Translations under genes and position numbers: made by a program
Origin: an uncultured bacterium
GTDB lineage: Bacteria; Bacillota; Clostridia; Oscillospirales; Ruminococcaceae
NCBI GenBank assembly: GCA_905214345.1
Contig: CAJMLV010000001.1
Location: 67,839-131,838, forward strand
Direction of reading: 5' to 3'
Length of the DNA: 64,000 nucleotides
Shown: positions 32,188 through 40,055 of the stretch, piece by piece
Position numbering within the stretch: the stretch's first letter is position 1
How the letters are laid out: every line of letters begins with the position of its first letter
The notes under the pieces: generated by a model
Told to the model about the DNA's origin: nothing
The model's input: only the letters and a program-made list of their open reading frames with translations
Databases searched by the model: none

Positions 32188-35100
32188 TTGAAACCTTTTG
32201 TCACTCAGGTCTGGCCGCAGTTTACGGCCGACGCTCAGTTCAGCGCCTGTTTCAGCGGCGTTGTTGTGGAAAAAGTGGAACTGTTCCGCACTTCCCGCAG
32301 GGTCATCATCAGCCTGCGCAGTGGGGACCCTCTGGACCCGACGCTTTGCGCGCGCCTTCTGGCGTCGCTGGCGCCGGTGTTTGCAGGCTATGAACTTTCT
32401 CTGCGCAACTATTTCAATTATAACGCCATAACCCCCGAGGCCGTGGCCCTTCTCATCGAAGAGCTGAAGCAGCAGGGGATGCCGGTGAACGGGTTTCTGG
32501 ACAAGGACCGCCCGGTGGCCTTTGAACCCGATGGTCTGACCGTGCGGGTCAACGCCGGGCGCACCATTCTGGAAAGCGTGGATTTCCCCCGGCATCTGGC
32601 CGAACTGATCCAAGAACGCACCGGCTCTCTGCCGGTGGTCCGCATGCAGGATGTGGCCGCCCCGCTGGACGCCGACGCCCTGGAACGCCGTGTGGCTGAA
32701 AAGACCCCCGCCGTGCAGTTCAAGGCCAAAGAAGAGGTTGCGCCTTTCACCATCGAGGGTCTGGCGCTCAGTCCCAAGGCCCCCAAACTGTTCCACGGCA
32801 AGTCCTTCAAGCCCACCGACCTGCGCCCTCTCAACGATCTGGGCGACGGCGGCAAGGTCACCGTCTGGGGCGATGTGTTTGCCACCGAGGTCAAGGGCAG
32901 CCGCCGCAAGATCTATTTCACCTCCGTCACCGACTACAACGGTTCCATCAACCTCAAGGTGCTGGGGGACGATGGGGAAGATATGTCCAAATGGGAGGGC
33001 CTCAAACCCGGTACCACCCTCATCGTGCGCGGCAACTACACCTACGACAAGTACGAGCGTGACTACGTTCTGCTGCCCTACGATGTGCTGCAGGTGGAGC
33101 GGGAACCCCGCCAGGATACCGCACCCGAAGGCCACAAGCGCGTGGAACTTCACCTGCACACCAAGTCCAGCTCCATGGACGGCTTCTGTGACCCCGGCAA
33201 GATCGTCCGGCTGGCCCACCGCATGGGGCACCGGGCCATTGCCATCACCGACCACGGCGTCTGCCAGGGGTACCCCGAAGCCATGCTGGCGGCAGACGAC
33301 ATCCACGGTTCCGACCCCAACTTCAAGCTGATCTACGGGTGCGAAGCCTACTTCGTGGACGACATGATCCCCACTGTCTACGGCAAGGTGCAGATGCCCC
33401 TTACCGGCACTTTTGTGGTATTTGATACCGAGACCACCGGCCTTGATACCAACAACGACATCATGACCGAGATCGGTGCCGTCTATGTGGAGAACGGCAA
33501 GATCAACGAGGAAAAGAAGTTCGGCACCTTTGTGAACCCGGGCCGGCCGATTCCCGCCCGGGTGGTGGAACTCACCGGCATCAACGATGCCATGGTGGCG
33601 GACGCGCCTACCCCGGACGAAGCCATCCGCAGCTTCAAGGAATTCTGCGGGGACAATATCGTCATCGCCCACAACGCCAGCAGCTTTGATATGCTCATCC
33701 TGCACAAGGCGGCGGAACGGGCGGGCATTACCTTCAATAACCCGTATATCGATACCGTCCCCATGGCCCAGGCGCTGTTCCCGGGCCTGCGGAACTATAA
33801 GCTGGATACCATCAACAAACACCTGGAGATCCCGCCCTTCAACCACCACCGGGCGGTGGACGATGCCATGGCCCTGGCCCGCATCTTTGAAAAAATGCTG
33901 GAGGACCTCAACGAGAAAGAGATCTACAACGTCGAGGAGATCAATACCGGTCTGGGTGGCAACAAAGAGGTGCTGAAAAAGAAATACTATCACCTGATCA
34001 TCTGGGTGCAGAACCAGACAGGCCTGAAAAACCTGTACCGCATCGTCAGTGCGGCCCACACCAAGTATTTCTTCAAAAAGCCTCGCGTGCCCCGCAGTCT
34101 GCTCAACCAGTACCGGGAAGGCCTGATCCTTTCCTCCGCCTGCGAGGCCGGGGAACTTTACCGTGCCATTGTGGCCGGGCGCAGCCACGAAGACTTGCTG
34201 CGCATTGCGGACTACTATGACGTGCTGGAGATCCAGCCTCTGGGCAACAACGAATTCATGGTGCGCAACGGCCAGGTGGATTCCATGGAAGTGGTCAAGA
34301 ACTTCAACCGCACCGTCATCGCCCTGGCCGACGAACTGAACAAGCCTGTGGTGGCCACGGGCGACGTGCACTTCCAGGAACCGGAGGATGCCGCCTACCG
34401 TGCCATTCTTCAGGCGGGCAACGGCTTCAAGGATGCCGATAACCAGGCCCCGCTGTTCTACCGCACCACCCAGGATATGCTGGAGGAGTTCAGCTACCTG
34501 GGCCAGGACAAAGCCTACGAGGTTGTGGTCACCAACCCCAACAAGATCGCCGCCACCATCGACGGCAAACTGCGGGCCATCCCCAAGGGCACCTATCCGC
34601 CTTCCATCCAGGGCGCCGAGGAACAGCTGCGCAGCGGCACCTGGGAACACGCCCGCAAGGGCTACGGCGACCCCATCCCCGACATCCTGCAAAAGCGCTT
34701 AAAAAAGGAACTGGATTCCATCTGCGGCCACGGTTACGCCGTTCTGTACGTCATTGCCGTCAAGCTGGTGGCCTACTCCAATGCGGGCGGCTACCAGGTG
34801 GGCAGCCGTGGTTCTGTCGGTTCCTCCGCCGTGGCTCACTTTGCCGGTATCTCCGAAGTCAACAGTATGCCGCCCCATTACCTGTGCCCCGAATGTCAGC
34901 ACAGCGAGTGGATCGACGACGGCCATACCATGGACGGCTTCGACCTGCCGGACAAAAAGTGCCCGGTCTGCGGCACCGCCATGATCATGGAAGGCCACGA
35001 CATCCCCTTCGAAACCTTCCTGGGCTTCTACGGCGACAAGGAACCCGATATCGACCTGAACTTCTCCGGCATGTACCAGTCCAGCGTTCACCGCTATACC

Positions 35101-36495
35101 GAGGAACTCTTCGGCAAGGAGAACGTGTTCAAGGCGGGTACCGTGTCCGGTCTGCAGGACAAGACCGCTTTCGGTTATGTGAAAAAGTATCTGGAAGAGC
35201 GGGGCCGTACCGTCAACCGTGCGGAGGAAAACCGTCTGTGCATCGGCTGTACCGGCGTCAAGCGCACCACCGGTCAGCACCCCGGCGGCATGGTCGTTGT
35301 GCCCGATACCTTCGATATTTACGATTTCTGCGCCATCCAGCACCCGGCGGACGATGTGAAGGGCGGCCTTCTGACCACCCACTTCGAATTCAAATACCTT
35401 CACGACACCCTGCTCAAGCTGGACGAGCTGGGCCACGATGTTCCCACCTTCTATAAATACTTTGAGGAATATTCCGGCATCCCCATCGACTCGGTACCCA
35501 TGAACGACCCCAAGGTGTACAGCCTGCTTACTTCTACCGAGGCTTTGGGCGTCACACCGGAACAGATCGGCAGCCAGACCGGTACCTTCGGCATCCCCGA
35601 AATGGGTACCACCTTCGTGCGCCAGATGCTGCTGGATGCCCAGCCCAAGAACTTTTCGGAACTCATCCAGATTTCGGGGCTGTCCCACGGCACCGACGTG
35701 TGGACCAACAACGCCGACGAACTCATCCGCTCCAACACCTGCACCATCGCCGAAGTCATCGGCTGCCGTGACAGCATCATGCTCTATCTGCTGCGCAAAG
35801 GTCTGGAACCCAAGATGTCCTTCGACATTATGGAGGCTGTGCGTAAAGGCAAGGTGGCAAAGGGCGGTTTCAAGCCCGGCTGGGAAGAAGCCATGCGGGA
35901 ACATGATGTGCCCGACTGGTATATCGAATCCTGCCGCAAGATCAAGTATATGTTCCCCAAGGCCCACGCCGTGGCCTACCTGATGGCGGCTATCCGTCTG
36001 ATGTGGTTCAAGGTCTACCATCCCGCCATCTTCTACGCGGTTTATTTCACCGTCCGCGGCGCCGACATCGACTACGAAGCCGCTGTGGGAGGCGTGCGGG
36101 TGGCCAAGGAACACCTGCGTGATAACGAGCGCATCCCCAAGGACGAACGTACCGCCAAGGATGATGATGCCCTGGTCAGCCTGCAGCTGGTCAACGAGAT
36201 GCTGCAGCGCGGCTGCCAGTTCCTGCCCATCGAACTGGGCAAGAGCTATGCCAGCAAATATATTGTGGAGGACGGCAAGGTCCGCCTGCCCTTTACGGCT
36301 CTGCGTGGCCTGGGCGAAAACGCCGCCATCGCTCTGGAACAGGCCACCATCCATGGCCAGGAGTATATCTCCATCGAAGAACTGCAGCAGGCTTCCGGCG
36401 TGGCACAGTCCATTCTGGATAAGCTGCGTGACGTGGGCGCCTTGGGCAAACTGCCCGAGACCAGCCAGGTGGACTTCTTCAGCATGATGGGGTAA
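32188..36495 (+). CDS. polC: DNA polymerase III PolC-type alpha subunit
   Basis: A 1435-residue replicative polymerase specific to Firmicutes and relatives. Domains in order: N-terminal and OB-fold region (VTVWGDVFATEVKG), PHP domain starting at ELHLHTKSSSMDG (about residue 320), an inserted 3'-5' exonuclease with D413/E415 in FDTETTGLD and a late HHRAVDDAMA, a zinc finger (C900, C903, C925, C928), and the palm with D954 and D956 in PDIDLNFSG. The start is TTG 32188 behind AGAGGAG. It closes the cluster with a strong terminator. Confidence 0.97.
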   Translation: MKPFVTQVWPQFTADAQFSACFSGVVVEKVELFRTSRRVIISLRSGDPLDPTLCARLLASLAPVFAGYELSLRNYFNYNAITPEAVALLIEELKQQGMPVNGFLDKDRPVAFEPDGLTVRVNAGRTILESVDFPRHLAELIQERTGSLPVVRMQDVAAPLDADALERRVAEKTPAVQFKAKEEVAPFTIEGLALSPKAPKLFHGKSFKPTDLRPLNDLGDGGKVTVWGDVFATEVKGSRRKIYFTSVTDYNGSINLKVLGDDGEDMSKWEGLKPGTTLIVRGNYTYDKYERDYVLLPYDVLQVEREPRQDTAPEGHKRVELHLHTKSSSMDGFCDPGKIVRLAHRMGHRAIAITDHGVCQGYPEAMLAADDIHGSDPNFKLIYGCEAYFVDDMIPTVYGKVQMPLTGTFVVFDTETTGLDTNNDIMTEIGAVYVENGKINEEKKFGTFVNPGRPIPARVVELTGINDAMVADAPTPDEAIRSFKEFCGDNIVIAHNASSFDMLILHKAAERAGITFNNPYIDTVPMAQALFPGLRNYKLDTINKHLEIPPFNHHRAVDDAMALARIFEKMLEDLNEKEIYNVEEINTGLGGNKEVLKKKYYHLIIWVQNQTGLKNLYRIVSAAHTKYFFKKPRVPRSLLNQYREGLILSSACEAGELYRAIVAGRSHEDLLRIADYYDVLEIQPLGNNEFMVRNGQVDSMEVVKNFNRTVIALADELNKPVVATGDVHFQEPEDAAYRAILQAGNGFKDADNQAPLFYRTTQDMLEEFSYLGQDKAYEVVVTNPNKIAATIDGKLRAIPKGTYPPSIQGAEEQLRSGTWEHARKGYGDPIPDILQKRLKKELDSICGHGYAVLYVIAVKLVAYSNAGGYQVGSRGSVGSSAVAHFAGISEVNSMPPHYLCPECQHSEWIDDGHTMDGFDLPDKKCPVCGTAMIMEGHDIPFETFLGFYGDKEPDIDLNFSGMYQSSVHRYTEELFGKENVFKAGTVSGLQDKTAFGYVKKYLEERGRTVNRAEENRLCIGCTGVKRTTGQHPGGMVVVPDTFDIYDFCAIQHPADDVKGGLLTTHFEFKYLHDTLLKLDELGHDVPTFYKYFEEYSGIPIDSVPMNDPKVYSLLTSTEALGVTPEQIGSQTGTFGIPEMGTTFVRQMLLDAQPKNFSELIQISGLSHGTDVWTNNADELIRSNTCTIAEVIGCRDSIMLYLLRKGLEPKMSFDIMEAVRKGKVAKGGFKPGWEEAMREHDVPDWYIESCRKIKYMFPKAHAVAYLMAAIRLMWFKVYHPAIFYAVYFTVRGADIDYEAAVGGVRVAKEHLRDNERIPKDERTAKDDDALVSLQLVNEMLQRGCQFLPIELGKSYASKYIVEDGKVRLPFTALRGLGENAAIALEQATIHGQEYISIEELQQASGVAQSILDKLRDVGALGKLPETSQVDFFSMMG

Positions 36496-36521
36496 ATCGC
36501 CGTAAAACCCAAAACCTTTTT

Positions 36522-36560
36522 AAGAGCCTGTCTGCCGTTTTGGCGGGCAGGTTCTTTTTG
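36522..36560 (+). terminator. Terminator of polC
   Basis: Stem 36522-36535 with 36542-36556 (AAGAGCCTGTCTGCC / GGCGGGCAGGTTCTT), six-base loop, then TTTTT. Confidence 0.9.
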
Positions 36561-36581
36561 ATGTTGAAATGGAAAGCGTGC

Positions 36582-36609
36582 TTGACATTTTGGGAAAATA
36601 GGGTATACT
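36582..36609 (+). promoter_or_regulatory. Strong promoter of the XRE regulator operon
   Basis: Perfect TTGACA at 36582-36587, 16-bp spacer, TATACT at 36604-36609. Confidence 0.88.
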
Positions 36610-36622
36610 GAAAACACAGAAA

Positions 36623-36640
36623 TGGAAAGTAAACTTTCCA
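36623..36640. promoter_or_regulatory. Operator palindrome downstream of the XRE promoter
   Basis: TGGAAAG-TAAA-CTTTCCA, a perfect 7-bp inverted repeat just past the expected transcription start. A single extra half-site ATGGAAAG lies upstream of the -35 (36569-36576). The placement is typical of an autorepressor. Confidence 0.75.
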
Positions 36641-36657
36641 AAAAGGAGGTGCCAGCC

Positions 36658-36867
36658 CTGAAAAACAGACTGGAAGAGCTGCGCAAACAGCGGGGCATCC
36701 GTCAGGAAGAACTGGCCGAAGCCCTGGAGGTATCCCGCCAGACCATCGGTTCGCTGGAAAACGGGCGCTATAACCCGTCCATTTTGCTGGCGTTCAAAAT
36801 TTCCCGATATTTCGGCCTGCCCATTGAAGAAATTTTCCTGTATGAAGAAGAAACCGAACAGAACTGA
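36658..36867 (+). CDS. XRE-family (Cro/CI-type) transcriptional regulator
   Basis: About 69 residues, consisting of one HTH domain: NRLEELRKQRGIRQEELAEA, then LEVSRQTIGSLENGRYNPSI, and LAFKISRYFGLPIEEIF. The product matches the widespread small Firmicutes XRE regulators that normally begin MKNRLEELR. Here the AAGGAGG at 36643-36649 places the start at CTG 36658 (8-base spacing). The only upstream in-frame ATG (36622) lies inside the operator and has no ribosome site. It likely represses its own operon, which contains the membrane protein that follows 16 bases later. Confidence 0.85.
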   Translation: MKNRLEELRKQRGIRQEELAEALEVSRQTIGSLENGRYNPSILLAFKISRYFGLPIEEIFLYEEETEQN

Positions 36868-36883
36868 AAAGGAGGCGTAATCC

Positions 36884-37309
36884 ATGAAATTTAAGTCGAA
36901 AGATATTGTGCTTGTGCTGGTTGGTCTGCTGTTGGCAGTGGTGGGGGTGGTGCTGTTGCGGTGGATGCCGGATGCCTGGAGCAGCCCGTTGCCCTACGTT
37001 TGCCTGGGGGTAGGAGCCGGTGCTTTTGGACAGGGGAGTGGGGCGCTTCTGAAACGGCGGGCTTTGAAGGGAGACCCTTCTTTGGAAAAGAGGCTGGAAA
37101 TAGAAGCCGGAGATGAGCGAAACGTAGCACTGGCCAACCGAGCCAAGGCCCGCGCGTTCGATTGTATGCTGTATATTTTTGGAGCACTGATGCTGGTATA
37201 TGGTCTGATGGGAGCGGATCTGGTTTTCCTTCTCCTTCTGGTGGGAGCATATCTGCTGGTAGTGGGGATCAGTGTGTACTACTACGTTCGGTTTGACAAG
37301 GAAATGTAA
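36884..37309 (+). CDS. Four-helix membrane protein linked to XRE regulator
   Basis: A 141-residue membrane protein with two N-terminal helices (IVLVLVGLLLAVVGVVLL; LPYVCLGVGAGAFGQGSGAL) and two C-terminal helices (FDCMLYIFGALMLVYGL; LVFLLLLVGAYLLVVGI), separated by a conserved cytoplasmic loop EIEAGDERNVALANRAKARA. The ERN-x-x-I/L-x-x-x-A-K-A loop recurs in small proteins encoded next to this type of XRE regulator in Firmicutes. AAAAGGAGG precedes the ATG. Function unknown; a membrane-stress or sensor role is only a guess. Confidence 0.75.
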   Translation: MKFKSKDIVLVLVGLLLAVVGVVLLRWMPDAWSSPLPYVCLGVGAGAFGQGSGALLKRRALKGDPSLEKRLEIEAGDERNVALANRAKARAFDCMLYIFGALMLVYGLMGADLVFLLLLVGAYLLVVGISVYYYVRFDKEM

Positions 37310-37343
37310 CTAAACTTTTACGGATGTATCGTTGAAAACTGCC

Positions 37344-37372
37344 TTGAATGACGGTTCTGTCCATGCTACTAT
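37344..37372 (+). promoter_or_regulatory. Promoter of the acidic lipoprotein gene
   Basis: TTGAAT at 37344-37349, 17-bp spacer, TACTAT at 37367-37372 with extended TGC. Confidence 0.65.
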
Positions 37373-37459
37373 AAAAACAGAAAAACTTTTCCCCGGGACA
37401 TGCGCGGGGGAAGGGAAGAACGCCCCCTGTCAGCAGGGCCGATAAAGGAGAGAACCGAT

Positions 37460-37867
37460 ATGAAACGTTGTGCCGTTACCCGTCTGCTTACCCTTCTGAT
37501 TGCTGCCTGCCTGGCGCTGTCCCTGTTCGGCTGTGCCCCCAAGACGGATGAATCCCAGCCTGCCTCGGAACCGGCCCCTACAACCCAGACGCCGGAAGAT
37601 TCCAAAGACGATGCCGCTGAGGAACCTGCGGCTGCGTCTGAATCCCAGCCCGCTGCGGATGAGGAGAAAGCCGAGCCCACCGAAGAAGAAAAGCAGGCCA
37701 TGACCGAGCAGGTGGAAGAACAGCTGGAAGTGATCCAGGAACAGGCCGCGCAGCTGGAAGAGAGCGACGCGGCGGAAGGACATCCCGAAGCACAGGAGGC
37801 ACTGAACAAGGCCGCCGATGAACTGGATGCCTACCTGCAGGAAGAGCTGGAAGGCAGCAGCAACTGA
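37460..37867 (+). CDS. Small acidic lipoprotein
   Basis: A 135-residue lipoprotein: basic N-terminus (MKRCAVTRLL), hydrophobic core and lipobox LFGC, then a Pro/Glu/Ala/Ser-rich acidic region and a C-terminal coiled-coil-like helix (EEQLEVIQEQAAQLEES; LNKAADELDAYLQEELE). AAAGGAG precedes the ATG. It is monocistronic, between its own promoter and terminator. I do not recognise a family; a surface-exposed spacer or envelope role is plausible. Confidence 0.72.
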   Translation: MKRCAVTRLLTLLIAACLALSLFGCAPKTDESQPASEPAPTTQTPEDSKDDAAEEPAAASESQPAADEEKAEPTEEEKQAMTEQVEEQLEVIQEQAAQLEESDAAEGHPEAQEALNKAADELDAYLQEELEGSSN

Positions 37868-37897
37868 CCTGTCCAGCCCGCTGCTTAAACAATAAAT

Positions 37898-37931
37898 ACC
37901 GCCGGAGCCATGTGCCCCGGCGGTTGTTTTT
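37898..37931 (+). terminator. Terminator of the lipoprotein gene
   Basis: ACCGCCGG (37898-37905) pairs with CCGGCGGT (37917-37924), then TGTTTTT. Confidence 0.85.
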
Positions 37932-37934
37932 GTC

Positions 37935-37964
37935 TTGCAATACAACTATTGGTTGTGATATAAT
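37935..37964 (+). promoter_or_regulatory. Promoter of the topoisomerase operon
   Basis: TTGCAA at 37935-37940, 18-bp spacer, TATAAT at 37959-37964 with extended TG. An inverted repeat ACAAC-N5-GTTGT (37942-37956) occupies the spacer. Confidence 0.65.
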
Positions 37965-38064
37965 GAAGGCGTCATTTGACAAACCCTTCCATTTCGTGGT
38001 TAAATAATAAATACGCGCCAAACGCGCATGATCTCGTCACAACGCAATTTCAGGGGGAAGCCGC

Positions 38065-40041
38065 ATGGCAAAAAAACAGGTTTACGGCAACGAAAGCATC
38101 AAAAGTCTGAAAGGCGCCGACCGCGTCCGCAAGCGTCCCGCCGTTATTTTCGGTTCCGACGGTGTGGAGGGCTGCGCCCATTCCATCTTTGAGATCGTCT
38201 CCAACTCCATCGACGAAGCCCGGGACGGCTACGGCGACAAGATCAACGTCACCCTCTACCCGGACCACAGCGTGGAGGTCGAGGACTTCGGCCGCGGCAT
38301 TCCGGTGGATTACAACAAGGCCGAACAGCGCTGGAACTGGGACCTGGTTTTCTGCGAACTCTACGCCGGCGGCAAGTACGGCGAGGGCGGCGGCACCTAT
38401 GATTTCTCCCTGGGCCTCAACGGCCTGGGTCTGTGCGCCACCCAGTACGCCAGCGCCTGGATGACTGCCGATATCTACCGCGATGGTTTCCACTATCATC
38501 TGGACTTCAAAAAAGGCGAGAACGTGGGCGGCCTGAAAAAGGAGCCCTTCAGCGGCCGCCGCACCGGTTCCGTCATCCGCTGGATGCCTGATACCGATGT
38601 TTTCACCGACATTGCCGTTTCTCCCGAGACCTTCCGGGATATGCTCAAGCGGCAGGCCGTGGTCAACGCCGGAGTGACCCTGGTGTTCAACGACCGTTCG
38701 GGGGAACGGGCGGAGAAGATCTCCTACTATTATGAAAACGGCATTGTGGACCATGCCGCCGAACTGGCAGGGGACAAGGCCCTGACCCCGGTGCATGCCT
38801 GCGCCGGTTCCGCCGTCGGCCGTGACCGCGAGGACCAGCCCGAGTACCAGGTCAAAATGAACGTGGCCTTCTGCTTCTCCAACCAGACCCAGGCCCTGGA
38901 ATACTACCATAACTCCAGCTGGCTGGAACACGGCGGCAGCCCTGACCGTGCGGTGCGCCTGGCTTTTGTCAACCAGATCAACGCCTGGCTGAAGAACAAG
39001 GGCCTGTATAAAAAGAACGAGAGCGCCATCACCTTTGCCGACGTGCAGGACTGCCTGATCCTGGTTTCCTCCAGCTTCTCCACCCGCACCAGCTACGAGA
39101 ACCAGACCAAGAAGGCCATCACCAACAAGTTTGTGGCCCAGGCCATGACCGACTTCCTCAAACATCAGCTGGAAGTCTATTTCATCGAAAACCCCGACGA
39201 AGCCGAAAAAGCCTGCAAGCAGGTCCTCATCAACAAGCAGAGCCGGGAACATGCCGAAAAGGCCCGCATCTCCATCAAGAAGAACATCACCCAGCAGATG
39301 GACATCGCCAACCGGGTGCAGAAGTTTGTGGACTGCCGCACCAAGGACGCTTCCCGCCGGGAACTGTACATCGTGGAGGGCGATTCCGCTATGGGCGCGG
39401 TCAAGCAGAGCCGCGACTCCGAATTCCAGGCCATCATGCCCATCCGCGGCAAGATCCTGAACTGCCTGAAAGCCGATTACTCCCGCATCTTCAAGTCGGA
39501 GATCATCACCGACCTGATCCGGGTCATGGGCTGCGGTGTGGAGCTGGGCGGGTCCCACAACAAGGACCTGGCCACCTTCAACCTGGACAATCTGCGCTTC
39601 AACAAGATCGTCATCTGTACCGACGCCGACGTGGACGGCTACCAGATCCGCACCCTGGTGCTGACCATGCTCTACCGTCTGACCCCCACCCTCATCAACG
39701 AAGGCTACGTCTATATCGCCGAAAGCCCGCTGTATGAGATCAACACCAAGGCAAAGACCTACTTTGCCTACACCGAGCCGGAAAAGGCGGACATCCTGCG
39801 CCGCATCGAAGGCCAGAAATACACCATTCAGCGCTCCAAAGGTCTGGGTGAAAACGACCCCGAAATGATGTGGCTGACCACCATGAGCCCGGAGAGCCGC
39901 CGCCTGATCAAGGTGCTGCCCACCGACGCCCAGCAGACCGCCGAAGTGTTCGACCTGCTTCTGGGGGATAACCTCCAGGGCCGCAAGGACCATATTGCGG
40001 AGCACGGCGCCGAGTATCTGGATGATCTGGATGTGTCCTGA
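38065..40041 (+). CDS. parE: Type IIA topoisomerase B subunit, divergent (ParE/GyrB-like)
   Basis: A 658-residue ATPase/Toprim subunit. The GHKL part has FEIVSNSIDEARDGYGD (usual VDNSIDEA) and the ATP lid GLNGLGLCATQYAS. The Toprim part has ELYIVEGDSAMGAVKQSRD (usual EGDSAGG) and CTDADVDGYQIRTL, where the near-invariant His of DADVDGxHIRT is Gln after Tyr. The metal-binding Glu and Asp residues are kept. It is likely the topoisomerase IV-like pair of Clostridia that coexists with gyrAB elsewhere; the parE name is by analogy. It acts with the A subunit encoded 14 bases downstream. Confidence 0.8.
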   Translation: MAKKQVYGNESIKSLKGADRVRKRPAVIFGSDGVEGCAHSIFEIVSNSIDEARDGYGDKINVTLYPDHSVEVEDFGRGIPVDYNKAEQRWNWDLVFCELYAGGKYGEGGGTYDFSLGLNGLGLCATQYASAWMTADIYRDGFHYHLDFKKGENVGGLKKEPFSGRRTGSVIRWMPDTDVFTDIAVSPETFRDMLKRQAVVNAGVTLVFNDRSGERAEKISYYYENGIVDHAAELAGDKALTPVHACAGSAVGRDREDQPEYQVKMNVAFCFSNQTQALEYYHNSSWLEHGGSPDRAVRLAFVNQINAWLKNKGLYKKNESAITFADVQDCLILVSSSFSTRTSYENQTKKAITNKFVAQAMTDFLKHQLEVYFIENPDEAEKACKQVLINKQSREHAEKARISIKKNITQQMDIANRVQKFVDCRTKDASRRELYIVEGDSAMGAVKQSRDSEFQAIMPIRGKILNCLKADYSRIFKSEIITDLIRVMGCGVELGGSHNKDLATFNLDNLRFNKIVICTDADVDGYQIRTLVLTMLYRLTPTLINEGYVYIAESPLYEINTKAKTYFAYTEPEKADILRRIEGQKYTIQRSKGLGENDPEMMWLTTMSPESRRLIKVLPTDAQQTAEVFDLLLGDNLQGRKDHIAEHGAEYLDDLDVS

Positions 40042-40055
40042 CAAGGGGAGGAACC

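Noticed and set aside
31888..34692. Long minus-strand open frame opposite polC
   Set aside because: Antisense shadow of the PolC N-terminal half; no start signal and no recognisable domain.
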